A stretch of DNA of 61,063 bases from a virus: the IMG/VR virus record IMGVR_UViG_3300005264_000029, positions 64,001 through 125,063 of that record. One strand, given 5' to 3'. The first letter of the stretch is position 1. Each line of letters begins with the position of its first letter. Under the pieces are notes generated by a model. That model was not told where the DNA came from, searched no databases, and worked only from the letters and a program-made list of their open reading frames with translations. Made by a program: the position numbers and the translations under genes. Of the stretch, positions 8,546 to 15,250 are shown one piece after another.

Positions 8546-8728
8546 ATGTCATGTATATACTATATGAAACAAAGAAATAATTTAAGATGTTTAGGTAACA
8601 ACACAATTGTTGGTGGAGCAATTGGTGGTCTAGTATTTGGTGCTCCTGGATTAATAGCAGGAGCAGTACTTGGAAATGTGGCAGATAATAAATGTAATTG
8701 TACTAATTGTAGAAAACAAAAAAGATAG
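8546..8728 (+). CDS. small glycine-zipper protein with C-terminal Cys cluster
   Basis: A rare plus-strand gene in the left arm. The frame opens at 8546, but the ATG at 8564 (MKQRNNLRCLG) is also a good start. The middle is a Gly/Ala-rich helix (VGGAIGGLVFGAPGLIAGAV) like glycine-zipper membrane motifs, and the tail has C-x-C-x2-C. A plus-strand TATA-like ACATATATAAAT lies upstream near 8528-8540. Confidence 0.5.
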   Translation: MSCIYYMKQRNNLRCLGNNTIVGGAIGGLVFGAPGLIAGAVLGNVADNKCNCTNCRKQKR

Positions 8729-8733
8729 ATTAT

Positions 8734-10809
8734 TCATCCTTTTAAATTATAAACCGGTATTAATCTATGTTCTATTTCTACGGTTTCTTTAATATGTTTC
8801 ATTACTACATCTACAGATTTATATGCAAATGGACTTTCATCAATTCTTTTTTCATCTACACATGTACTATAAACATCTTTCATAGTATCTTTAAATTGAT
8901 CCATAGTAATAACACCATCAACTAATTGTTGTTTCATCTTACTTCTACTACCAGATCTTCCAGCTCCATGAGGTGCTGAATAATTATAATCCTTTATACC
9001 CTTACCTTTACCAAGTATTGACCCTTCAGCCATATTAAATGGTATGATTACATCTTGATTTTTATGTGCTTGGATTGCTCCTTTTCTTACAATGTTATCG
9101 TCTGCAATGAAATTATGTATAGATTCAATTAATTTAGTATCATCAAATTTAATTGATACTCTTTCTAATATATGTTGAATCATAATTCTTCTATTGATGG
9201 ATGCGTATTGTTGAGCTAACTTCATGTAATGTAAATATCTATCTCCACCAAATGTTTTTGGTAAAAATTCCATACCTTTAGGTGTAGAAATTCCAGCAGC
9301 TTTACAAAATTCTACCGCCTTCTTTTGATAATAATTAGCAATAGTTAATCCTATATTTCTAGATCCTGAGTGCACAATTAAATATGATTCATCTGTTTGT
9401 TCTGATTTAGCTATTTCTATAAAATGATTACCTCCTCCCAGTGTTCCTAATTGTAATTCACTATATTTATACTTAGTTTTTGTTTCCTCAAAGAACCTTT
9501 CTAATTCTTTAACAACTTTTTTATCCTTCATAGATAAAAACTTAGAGGCTTTATGTCTACTATTGAATCCTAAAGGAACTGAATCTCTAATTCTTTTATC
9601 AATTTCTTCGAAATTTAAAACACCTATTTGATCTTCATGTCCTAAGGTGTGCGCTACTACACCACAGTTACCAGTAATAAATATATTATTATTTCTTCTT
9701 GCAACAAAATACCCTGTGGGTACAGTAAAACAATACTTCTTTCCATCTATAGCTTTTATTTTTTTAATTTCATTATTATAGCCAACCATATTATTTTTTG
9801 TAGGTGTTACAACATAACAATCGTTCCAATTTTTCTTATCTGATTTGCTAATACTTATTCCTGCTCTAATGTTATTTGAACTAAATGCGAATTGTATAAT
9901 CTCAGCATTTAGTTTATTTGTTGAACTGAAATAAGATCTATATCCTTTATGTCCATCCCATAATAAACATTCTTCAGATATAATTTTTAATTGATTTTTA
10001 GTAGCATTCCAATATTTTGATAGATCTTTGTTAAACTTTTTATCGATAAAAAAATAAATATGTGATGTTTTATCCTTTCCTATTGTTTCTTTAAATTCAA
10101 TATTTAAAACATTTAATAATTCTTTAGCTCTGTTAATTTTTCTTTCTTTTTTTAAATGTAAATATATTTGATGTGTTGTTTCTCTTTTCCATTTTATACA
10201 TCCATCAGCAGAAATCATAATATCTAATTTAATTTCATCATCAGTTAAATCAATACCTTTATTATCTATTTCAAACGATGCTTTAAAACTATAATAACCA
10301 CTATCTAATTTTAAATTTAGAAAGTCTTTAGGTAACATATTAATTATTTTATATCCTTTCGATTTATATCCTTTAAATACTAACATTTTATGTTCATCAC
10401 TAACCATTTGATCTAATCCTTTAGAATTTTTAAAATGATAAAAGTAATCACAATCTTTAACTATATAATTTATAGGTTCTATAAAGCTGGCTTCATCAGT
10501 ATCTTTATTATATTGTAATACTAAATCATCTCTGTTATATTCAGAAATTTTCTTCCAACCTTTTTTTGTTAAAAATTCAGTATCTTTATCCAGACACCCA
10601 ATATCAACTCCAATAATATTTGGAATTATCCTATCGTTAAACCTGCCTGTAAATCCTATCACACACCCCGCACCTTGATGAACATCTGCCATTATAGCAA
10701 CTAAACCATGAATAGCTGGACTATTCTTAATTAATTTTATTTGATCTAATGCTCCTGATTCTACATCATCTGCATATATTTTTACATATGTATTTTCTTT
10801 ATTTTCCAT
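8734..10809 (-). CDS. rtcB: RtcB RNA ligase with LAGLIDADG intein
   Basis: The host protein is about 381 residues: residues 1-71 plus 382-691. Its signatures are ADVHQGAGCVIGFTG, GTLGGGNHFIEI, HSGSRNIG and APHGAGR of the RtcB 3'-phosphate RNA ligase family, which joins tRNA exons and repairs broken RNA using GTP and metal. The intein spans residues 72-381. It begins CLDKDTEF, ends IFITGN and splits GVDIG from CGVVA, at the catalytic cysteine. Its middle carries LAGLIDADG-like segments (LDIMISADGCI; a second near EECLLWDG). A ligase fits a locus with many tRNAs, some possibly intron-bearing. No archease cofactor gene was seen. Confidence 0.93.
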   Translation of the reverse strand: MENKENTYVKIYADDVESGALDQIKLIKNSPAIHGLVAIMADVHQGAGCVIGFTGRFNDRIIPNIIGVDIGCLDKDTEFLTKKGWKKISEYNRDDLVLQYNKDTDEASFIEPINYIVKDCDYFYHFKNSKGLDQMVSDEHKMLVFKGYKSKGYKIINMLPKDFLNLKLDSGYYSFKASFEIDNKGIDLTDDEIKLDIMISADGCIKWKRETTHQIYLHLKKERKINRAKELLNVLNIEFKETIGKDKTSHIYFFIDKKFNKDLSKYWNATKNQLKIISEECLLWDGHKGYRSYFSSTNKLNAEIIQFAFSSNNIRAGISISKSDKKNWNDCYVVTPTKNNMVGYNNEIKKIKAIDGKKYCFTVPTGYFVARRNNNIFITGNCGVVAHTLGHEDQIGVLNFEEIDKRIRDSVPLGFNSRHKASKFLSMKDKKVVKELERFFEETKTKYKYSELQLGTLGGGNHFIEIAKSEQTDESYLIVHSGSRNIGLTIANYYQKKAVEFCKAAGISTPKGMEFLPKTFGGDRYLHYMKLAQQYASINRRIMIQHILERVSIKFDDTKLIESIHNFIADDNIVRKGAIQAHKNQDVIIPFNMAEGSILGKGKGIKDYNYSAPHGAGRSGSRSKMKQQLVDGVITMDQFKDTMKDVYSTCVDEKRIDESPFAYKSVDVVMKHIKETVEIEHRLIPVYNLKG

Positions 10810-10818
10810 TTTTATATC

Positions 10819-10962
10819 TTATTCTATATTTTTACTTAACAAAAATATTGCGAGTATGTTTATTGCAATAATCCAATATTGTCCTGAAAAAATATTAAAC
10901 GGTATTGCGATTACATTTAATATTAATAATACCTTACTGGTCTTATCTAATTTTTTCTTCAT
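10819..10962 (-). CDS. small membrane protein upstream of rtcB
   Basis: Predicted 47 residues, basic N-terminus then two hydrophobic segments (VLLILNVIAIPFNIFSG; WIIAINILAIFLL). It is the first gene after the promoter at 10963-11000 and ends nine bases before rtcB, so the two are probably one transcript. Confidence 0.55.
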   Translation of the reverse strand: MKKKLDKTSKVLLILNVIAIPFNIFSGQYWIIAINILAIFLLSKNIE

Positions 10963-11000
10963 ATTATATATAAATACTTAACTATTTATAAACCTTTCGT
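10963..11000 (-). promoter_or_regulatory. promoter for the small membrane gene and rtcB
   Basis: On the minus strand CGAAAGGTTTATAAATAG is followed by TTAAGTATTTATATATAATATG. TATA box at 10985-10992, with the ATG about 23 bases beyond its edge, as expected for a leaderless or near-leaderless transcript. Confidence 0.7.
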
Positions 11001-11007
11001 TATTAAT

Positions 11008-11078
11008 GATGTATAACAGAATCAAACTGTTTCTAATGGGGTTGGAATCCATCGTACAAATCATTATACTAATACATC
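11008..11078 (-). tRNA. tRNA-Trp (CCA)
   Basis: Acceptor GATGTAT/ATACATC pairs perfectly. The D stem is GTAT/GTAC, the anticodon loop is TTCCAAC, and the T arm AACAG TTTGATT CTGTT is intact. No intron, unlike many archaeal tRNA-Trp genes. The 3' CCA is not encoded. Confidence 0.85.
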
Positions 11079-11084
11079 TATATT

Positions 11085-11153
11085 CTCGCAGCCAGTTCTG
11101 ACCTGGCACCAACAGGGTCACGACCTGTTATGCTGCCGTTAACACTATACGAG
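11085..11153 (-). tRNA. tRNA-His (GUG)
   Basis: The acceptor begins CTCGTAT and pairs with CTGCGAG except at the inner end. Anticodon stem ACAGG/CCTGT with loop TCGTGAC gives GTG; position 33 is C instead of the usual U. T arm is CCAGG/.. with loop TCAGAAC. A G precedes the 5' end, as needed for histidine identity. Slightly degenerate but convincing. Confidence 0.7.
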
Positions 11154-11155
11154 CT

Positions 11156-11845
11156 TTAATTAATGTTTTTTAATTTATGATGTAATTTAACATGATCTAT
11201 TCTGGACATTAACTGTAAATTTTCTAATTTATTATTATGCTTATTACAATCTATATGATGTACTACTTCGTTATAATTTAATTTTCTTCCTATTTTTTGT
11301 TCCATTAAATATCTGTGTTCATCCATAGCTATACCATTTATTTTTATACCCTTATAATATTTTAACGGTAATTTATCAAAACATGATATACATAATATTG
11401 TTTTATCAATAGTTGATATATATTTATGACTATCAATAATATATTTATTATTGTATGCCCTCCATATCTTATTTATATCATTTTCTTTAAGAACACTATT
11501 ACATATATTACATTTACATTTAGTTCTATAAAATAATATTATATTATTGGCTTTACATAACTCAGTCTGATAATATGCTACTGTTCTATTATATGTACTA
11601 CCGATATTTATATTAATTAATTTATCTCTTAATGCTTTACCCTTATCAGATTTTTCAAATTTTAACATCGATTGTCTTGTTTTTTCTTTTGTTTCTTTAC
11701 TTGGTACTCTACTATTAGCACATTTTCTAGAACAACTTATTCCAGGTTTAGCATGTTCTGCACCACACTTCTCACATTTTTTTATACATATTTTATCATT
11801 CTTATTATGATATGTATTACATTTCTTACATCTAATCGAACTCAT
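11156..11845 (-). CDS. HNH homing endonuclease between tRNA genes
   Basis: I place the start at ATG 11845 (MSSIRCKKCNTY), giving about 229 residues. A longer upstream frame would run through the tRNA-Gln gene. Several CxxC pairs form zinc-binding clusters, and the C-terminus has the HNH signature (NEVVHHIDCNKHNNKLENL, then SRIDHVKLHH). The stop lies three bases from tRNA-His. A TATA-like CTTATAAAG about 25-35 bases upstream suggests its own promoter. It belongs to the same HNH type as 13463-13885 and 14512-15138. Confidence 0.8.
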   Translation of the reverse strand: MSSIRCKKCNTYHNKNDKICIKKCEKCGAEHAKPGISCSRKCANSRVPSKETKEKTRQSMLKFEKSDKGKALRDKLININIGSTYNRTVAYYQTELCKANNIILFYRTKCKCNICNSVLKENDINKIWRAYNNKYIIDSHKYISTIDKTILCISCFDKLPLKYYKGIKINGIAMDEHRYLMEQKIGRKLNYNEVVHHIDCNKHNNKLENLQLMSRIDHVKLHHKLKNIN

Positions 11846-11888
11846 ATAAATAATTAGGGTGCGATTCTTTATAAGTTTATGTATTAAT

Positions 11889-11960
11889 ACTCCTAGGCCG
11901 ATTCGAACGACCGTCTCAGCCTTCAAAGGGCTGCTAATTTGTCCGCTATTATATAGGAGT
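11889..11960 (-). tRNA. tRNA-Gln (UUG)
   Basis: Acceptor ACTCCTA/TAGGAGT is a perfect 7 bp. Anticodon stem CAGCC/GGCTG with loop CTTTGAA gives TTG. T loop is TTCGAAT. A at position 1 is usual for archaeal tRNA-Gln. Confidence 0.88.
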
Positions 11961-11997
11961 GTAAAAGGATTCTAAAACCCTATATACGTTGTTGAGC

Positions 11998-12068
11998 GCC
12001 TGAACTGTGATTCGAACACAGATTACTACCTTGACAGGATAGTGTCTTAACCGTTAAACGAAACAGGC
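11998..12068 (-). tRNA. tRNA-Asp (GUC)
   Basis: Anticodon stem CTATC/GGTAG with loop CTGTCAA gives GTC. T arm CTGTG TTCGAAT CACAG is perfect. The acceptor GCCTG/CAGGC pairs, with two inner mismatches. Confidence 0.82.
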
Positions 12069-12073
12069 AATAT

Positions 12074-12146
12074 AGTCGCACCAGGACTTGAACCTGGAAT
12101 CACTGCCTTATCAGAGCAGCACCCTAACCAATTAGGCCATACGACT
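12074..12146 (-). tRNA. tRNA-Ile (GAU)
   Basis: Acceptor AGTCGTA/TGCGACT; anticodon stem CTGCT/GGCAG with loop CTGATAA gives GAT; T arm CCAGG TTCAAGT CCTGG. All parts are intact. Confidence 0.87.
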
Positions 12147-12153
12147 GTTAAAC

Positions 12154-12224
12154 GACCCATAACGGAATCTAACCATTTTTTCTGGATTAGAAGTCCAGTG
12201 TCCTCTACAGTAGACGAATGGGCC
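12154..12224 (-). tRNA. tRNA-Arg (UCU)
   Basis: Acceptor GGCCCAT/ATGGGTC; anticodon stem CTGGA/TCCAG with loop CTTCTAA gives TCT, reading AGA/AGG. T loop is TTAGATT, slightly divergent. Confidence 0.82.
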
Positions 12225-12229
12225 AATAA

Positions 12230-12301
12230 GATGATATCCAGATTTAAACTGGAACAAAACAGATTCGAAATCTGTGGCACTATTCATTATGCTATATCAC
12301 C
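12230..12301 (-). tRNA. tRNA-Arg (UCG)
   Basis: Acceptor GGTGATA/TATCATC; D stem GCAT/GTGC; anticodon stem ACAGA/TCTGT with loop TTTCGAA gives TCG, reading the CGN box. T arm TCCAG TTTAAAT CTGGA has T at position 56 instead of C. Confidence 0.75.
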
Positions 12302-12306
12302 AATAC

Positions 12307-12376
12307 GCTCCTATGGGGAATCGGACCCCAGCTTCTAGGTCGAAAGCCTAATGTCCTTCCATTAAACGATAGGAGC
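12307..12376 (-). tRNA. tRNA-Glu (UUC)
   Basis: Acceptor GCTCCTA/TAGGAGC is perfect. Anticodon stem TTAGG/CCTAG with loop CTTTCGA gives TTC. T arm ends GGGG TCCGATT CCCC. Confidence 0.82.
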
Positions 12377-12382
12377 TAAAAT

Positions 12383-12451
12383 GCACTTACTGAGATTCAA
12401 ACTCAGATTGCCAACTTGGAAGGATGGTTGCTTATCATTAGTCATAAGTGC
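12383..12451 (-). tRNA. tRNA-Gly (UCC)
   Basis: Acceptor GCACTTA/TAAGTGC is perfect. Anticodon loop CTTCCAA gives TCC, on a stem with one mismatch (CCATC/GTTGG). T arm CTGAG TTTGAAT CTCAG is perfect. Confidence 0.82.
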
Positions 12452-12487
12452 AATATAGTATTGTTACTACTTTTTATTATCTTAAAC

Positions 12488-12558
12488 GGAATACCTTGGA
12501 TTCAAACCAAGATCGAAACGTTCCAAACGAAACATGCTTATCATTACACCAATACTCC
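12488..12558 (-). tRNA. tRNA-Pro (UGG), weak anticodon stem
   Basis: Acceptor GGAGTAT/GTATTCC, D stem GTGT/GCAT and T arm CTTGG TTTGAAT CCAAG are all present. Positional counting puts TTTGGAA in the anticodon loop (TGG, Pro). The stem would then be TTTCG/CGTTT, with three U-U mismatches. It is either a degenerate or edited tRNA, or I have the register wrong. Confidence 0.55.
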
Positions 12559-12594
12559 ATAATGATTAAGAAAAATAAAAAATATAGTAAAATT

Positions 12595-12663
12595 TATTGT
12601 TGATGATCGGGTTGCCACTGGCCTCTCCCGATCCTAGAAATAATTCTTTGACGTTCAACAATA
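12595..12663 (-). ncRNA. structured small RNA heading the tRNA operon
   Basis: Directly after the tRNA promoter, the minus strand can close a 9-bp helix (TATTGTTGA at 12655-12663 with TCAACAATA at 12595-12603). It encloses a GC-rich hairpin (GATCGGG/CCCGATC, 12605-12633) that has an inner GCC/GGC stem. This is about 69 nt of strong structure in an otherwise AT-rich leader. Layout resembles an H/ACA guide, but I could not confirm a K-turn or ACA box, so I leave it as an unidentified structured RNA. Confidence 0.5.
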
Positions 12664-12670
12664 TTTGAAA

Positions 12671-12710
12671 TCATAATATAGTATAGAGTTAATTGTTTAT
12701 AAACCTTTCG
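12671..12710 (-). promoter_or_regulatory. tRNA-operon promoter inside the release-factor gene
   Basis: CGAAAGGTTTATAAACAATT then AACTCTATACTATAT on the minus strand. The TATA box lies at 12696-12703. It overlaps the last codons of the release factor (T-E-R-F-I-N-N-stop). It drives the tRNA genes 12558 down to 11008. It shares the CTATACTATAT downstream part with the promoters at 15421 and 15895. Confidence 0.75.
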
Positions 12711-13358
12711 GTTTTCTTTTGATATTCTACCTTATTTATATATTGATAAATCCCATTCATTCCAGAGTATTCAAACTTCTCAAACTCTTTAAACTTAGAT
12801 TTATTATATGTATGCATATATTTTAAGAACCTATTTTTATATACGAAGTTTATTGCGAGCTTAATATCTCTGTTTTCTATCGGTTTAAGATATTCATTTA
12901 TTCTTTTATACCATTTAATAATCTCTTGATCTCTTATTCTTGAGAACCTTTGAGCGCTCTGACCCCCAGTCTTATGCTGACCTGGTACTTCTGAGTGTAG
13001 ATTAAATATTGTTTTTATCTCACCAGTAGAATAAATGTCGCAGCATATTGCATCAGTAAGATCTACAACCATTATTGTATATACAATAGTTCGAGTACTA
13101 TCAAATTTTAATAGTTCTTTACCGCAATAATAGATTTTCTTTTTATTATAATAAGGTTTAACTTCTAATGATTGATTATCCCAATATAGTGATATTCCAG
13201 AAATAGTTTTGTTCGTGCTAAAGATAAGTCTTAATTCTATTTAATCCATCAAGAGTATTATTTCTCGTTGCTCTATCTTTAATATTACTTGCTGATTTAA
13301 TCTCATTAGTAATATTAAATGCTTTACTTTTTTCAGGAATATGTATTGTTATAGCCAT
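12689..13358 (-). CDS. short aRF1/eRF1-type release factor with +1 frameshift site
   Basis: ORF1 (13358-13218, 46 codons) starts MAITIHIPEKSK and carries SASNIKDRATR, the counterpart of the eRF1 stop-decoding TASNIKS region. It ends ...TAT CTT TAG. Skipping one base after CTT gives AGC ACG..., an open frame to 12689. That frame encodes a YYCGKEL segment (like the eRF1 YxCxxxF) and HKTGGQSAQRFSRIR, the GGQ loop that triggers peptidyl-tRNA hydrolysis. Joined product: about 222 residues. The eRF1 C domain is largely missing. The motif order matches eRF1 domains 1 and 2. TAT CTT TAG C copies the bacterial prfB site TAT CTT TGA C. The gene follows tRNA-Cys by 19 bases, so they are probably co-transcribed. 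A simple frameshift mutation is the alternative. Confidence 0.85.
13218..13226 (-). promoter_or_regulatory. candidate programmed +1 frameshift site (TAT CTT TAG)
   Basis: CTT in the P site can re-pair with TTT when the ribosome slips forward one base while TAG waits in the A site. Low release-factor activity would favour slipping and so raise release-factor synthesis, as known for E. coli prfB. No strong Shine-Dalgarno-like stimulator precedes it here; only AATTAAGAC is present upstream. Confidence 0.65.
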
Positions 13359-13377
13359 TTTTATTATTTGATTGAAA

Positions 13378-13448
13378 GGATAATATCGGAATCTAACCGA
13401 TTACTCTTGGGTTGCAACCAAGTGTCTTTGACATTTGACCAATCATCC
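13378..13448 (-). tRNA. tRNA-Cys (GCA)
   Basis: Acceptor GGATGAT/ATTATCC; anticodon stem CTTGG/CCAAG with loop TTGCAAC gives GCA; T arm ATCGG TTAGATT CCGAT. It lies 19 bases upstream of the release-factor start. Confidence 0.85.
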
Positions 13449-13462
13449 AATATGGGTTTAAT

Positions 13463-13885
13463 TTATTTTTTACATAACTTACATCTTTCACTATATCCAG
13501 ACCATGTACGACCTTCTTTAAAAAATTCGGATATGTTTTTTACTATATTACATTTAGTGCATTTATAATGAGTATCATCTATTCTTCTACATTTTCTAAT
13601 ATCATTAGAACGAATTTTAGCATATTTATTAGACATATCCTTTAATTTATTTTTATCCCATGTTGCAAAACTGGCCATATCGCCATTTTTATGATGTAGT
13701 TTTACATGTTTAGATCTATCAATAACTTCTAAATTTTCAACTCTATTATCTTTTTTATTACCGTTAATATGATGTACTATTTCATTAAATTTTAATATTC
13801 TTCCTAAATATTTTTGCATTATTAATCGATGTTCATCTATAGTTTCATTTCTATTTATTCTAATTTTTTTATATATAGCTGTCAT
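13463..13885 (-). CDS. HNH homing endonuclease in the tRNA array
   Basis: The 140-residue protein has the HNH core near its N-terminus ([19 protein letters not shown], then [10 protein letters not shown]). A C-terminal zinc cluster (C-x2-C ... C-x2-[10 protein letters not shown] ... CKLCKK) probably binds DNA. It stops 15 bases before tRNA-Cys. Domain order is reversed relative to the 11156-11845 protein, which has zinc first, but the HNH core is clearly of the same type. Confidence 0.82.
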   Translation of the reverse strand: MTAIYKKIRINRNETIDEHRLIMQKYLGRILKFNEIVHHINGNKKDNRVENLEVIDRSKHVKLHHKNGDMASFATWDKNKLKDMSNKYAKIRSNDIRKCRRIDDTHYKCTKCNIVKNISEFFKEGRTWSGYSERCKLCKK

Positions 13886-13887
13886 TT

Positions 13888-14067
13888 TTATCTTAATGAT
13901 ACAAACATGTTCATCATTACTTCAGATGGTCTTTTATTTTGTGCTTTACATTCCTTTAGAAATTTTATTGTTTTATCTTTTCTTTCAGGATTTATCTTGT
14001 TCTCAAATACTTTTCTAAATTCTGTTAAGAACCCATCAGTTTTTTCTAGTACTACTATTCTTTCCAT
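13888..14067 (-). CDS. small helical protein, unknown
   Basis: Predicted 59 residues ([20 protein letters not shown]...), helical and basic. It sits between tRNA-Met and the HNH gene, so it is an insert in the tRNA array. No family recognised. A plus-strand frame over the same bases is a shadow. Confidence 0.55.
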   Translation of the reverse strand: MERIVVLEKTDGFLTEFRKVFENKINPERKDKTIKFLKECKAQNKRPSEVMMNMFVSLR

Positions 14068-14074
14068 ATTTTAT

Positions 14075-14149
14075 ACCTCTGATTTGATTTGAACAAATGT
14101 CCTTTGGAGTATGAATCCAACGTCCTAGACCTGACTAGACCACAGAGGT
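14075..14149 (-). tRNA. tRNA-Met or tRNA-Ile2 (CAU)
   Basis: Acceptor ACCTCTG/CAGAGGT is perfect. D stem GTCT/GGAC. Anticodon stem TTGGA/TCCAA with loop TTCATAC gives CAT. T arm ATTTG TTCAAAT CAAAT. It lacks the three G-C pairs of an initiator. Whether it is elongator Met or lysidine/agmatidine-type Ile cannot be told from sequence. Confidence 0.83.
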
Positions 14150-14155
14150 ATGAAT

Positions 14156-14228
14156 GAACCCGAAGAGATTCTAACTCCTGACTTATGCCTTAAAAGGGCA
14201 CCACTCTAACAGACTGAGTTACGAGTTC
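14156..14228 (-). tRNA. tRNA-Lys (UUU)
   Basis: Acceptor GAACTCG/CGGGTTC; D stem ACTC/GAGT; anticodon stem GTGCC/GGCAT with loop CTTTTAA gives TTT. T loop TTAGAAT. Intact. Confidence 0.86.
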
Positions 14229-14274
14229 GAAAGACCGTATACATGATGGGGATTACCACATGCATTCCGGCAAT

Positions 14275-14341
14275 ATACGCAGTAGGGGTTGCTCCTACTT
14301 TACCTCGGTGTAAGCGAAGTATCCATCTATTGGTTACGTAT
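14275..14341 (-). tRNA. tRNA-Val-like (UAC), degenerate
   Basis: Acceptor ATACGTA/TGCGTAT gives 7 bp and the anticodon stem CTTCG/CGAGG with loop CTTACAC gives TAC. The D arm is very short (CCA/TGG). The T stem GTAGG/CCTAC is fine, but its loop AGCAACC lacks the conserved TTC. The 46 bases between it and tRNA-Lys (14229-14274) form a further inverted pair, GTATA/TATAC, around a GC-rich core. It may be a divergent tRNA, a pseudogene or a tRNA-like RNA. Confidence 0.5.
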
Positions 14342-14350
14342 GTGAAAAAT

Positions 14351-14424
14351 GGACTGTGAGGAACTCAAATCCTCATTCTTCTCAGTGCAAGTGAGAGGCA
14401 GTATTTCAATTGTGCTAACAGCCC
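14351..14424 (-). tRNA. tRNA-Ala (UGC)
   Basis: Acceptor GGGCTGT/ACAGTCC; anticodon stem TCTCA/TGAGA with loop CTTGCAC gives TGC; T arm GAGGA TTTGAGT TCCTC. The D stem has one mismatch. Confidence 0.83.
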
Positions 14425-14430
14425 ATGAAT

Positions 14431-14503
14431 GCACTCATCAAGAGTTGAACTGGAAACCTCAAGTTTACAAGACTTGCGCGCTAATCCATTGCGCCATGAG
14501 TGC
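14431..14503 (-). tRNA. tRNA-Thr (UGU)
   Basis: Acceptor GCACTCA/TGAGTGC and D stem GCGC/GCGC are perfect. Anticodon stem CAAGT/ACTTG with loop CTTGTAA gives TGT. T loop TTCAACT; one mismatch in the T stem. Confidence 0.86.
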
Positions 14504-14511
14504 TTTATTTT

Positions 14512-15138
14512 TTAATTTGTTTTTAATATTTTTAAATACTTATATGTAGATGATCTACTTATATTATATTTTTCAGATATTTGAATTCTTGTTAGATTAT
14601 TTTTGATTCCTTCTTTAATTAAATCTATATTTATTTTTTTAAGCATTGAATAATTTTCTATCTTATTTAAATAATTATATACTGTTTTATTATTTAAATT
14701 ATATTTTTTAGCTATCTTATACCCTGAAAGATTATCTTTAATTCCTTGTTCTATTAAATCTTTATATTTACTATCTATTTTATTATTACTTTTATTATGA
14801 TGTTTGTAATAATTTACTACACATGTATGAGAGCAAAAAATATATCTTTGATGTTTGTTTTTATATTCTATTTCTTTTTTTCTAAATTTTATATTAGTTG
14901 AACAATTCTTACATTTTACAGATGAATGTTTATTTAAATCTATAGTATTGTGTAATTCTGAATGTTCTTTTCTTGACATAAGTTCTAAATTATCTATGTT
15001 ATTATTGAATTTATTCCCATCTTTATGATGTACTACTTCATTATATGATAATTTTCTTTTTAAAATGTTTTCAATAATATATCTATGTTCGTGTTTATAT
15101 ACACCATCTACTTTTATCCATTTATATGTTTTTATCAT
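14512..15138 (-). CDS. HNH endonuclease with tandem helix-turn-helix tail
   Basis: The 208-residue protein has an HNH core near the N-terminus (NEVVHHKDGNKFNNNIDNL, then SRKEHSELH). A zinc cluster follows (CKNC ... CSHTC). The C-terminus has two repeats of a helix-turn-helix-like unit (IEQGIKDNLSGYKIAKKYNL and IKEGIKNNLTRIQISEKYNI), each resembling resolvase-type DNA-binding ends. It probably recognises a longer site than its neighbours. It lies between tRNA-Asn and tRNA-Thr. Confidence 0.82.
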   Translation of the reverse strand: MIKTYKWIKVDGVYKHEHRYIIENILKRKLSYNEVVHHKDGNKFNNNIDNLELMSRKEHSELHNTIDLNKHSSVKCKNCSTNIKFRKKEIEYKNKHQRYIFCSHTCVVNYYKHHNKSNNKIDSKYKDLIEQGIKDNLSGYKIAKKYNLNNKTVYNYLNKIENYSMLKKINIDLIKEGIKNNLTRIQISEKYNISRSSTYKYLKILKTN

Positions 15139-15177
15139 TTTATTTATTTTGGTAATTAATTTTTAAATTTCTTGAAC

Positions 15178-15250
15178 ACCTTTGACAAGACTTGAACTTG
15201 TAGCAATACGATTAACAGTCGTACCTCAATACCTGGATGAGCTCAAAGGT
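15178..15250 (-). tRNA. tRNA-Asn (GUU)
   Basis: Acceptor ACCTTTG/CAAAGGT, D stem CTCA/TGAG, anticodon stem TACGA/TCGTA with loop CTGTTAA (GTT), and T arm ACAAG TTCAAGT CTTGT all pair perfectly. Confidence 0.9.

Noticed and set aside
12595-12663. C/D-box or H/ACA guide RNA
   Set aside because: A TGATGA occurs on the opposite strand only, no D box pairs with it, and the K-turn needed for an H/ACA RNA is incomplete. Kept as unidentified structure.
13341-14092. Plus-strand frames of 75 and 87 codons
   Set aside because: They run through tRNA-Cys, HNH and small-gene sequence in antisense; the minus-strand genes have recognisable motifs.
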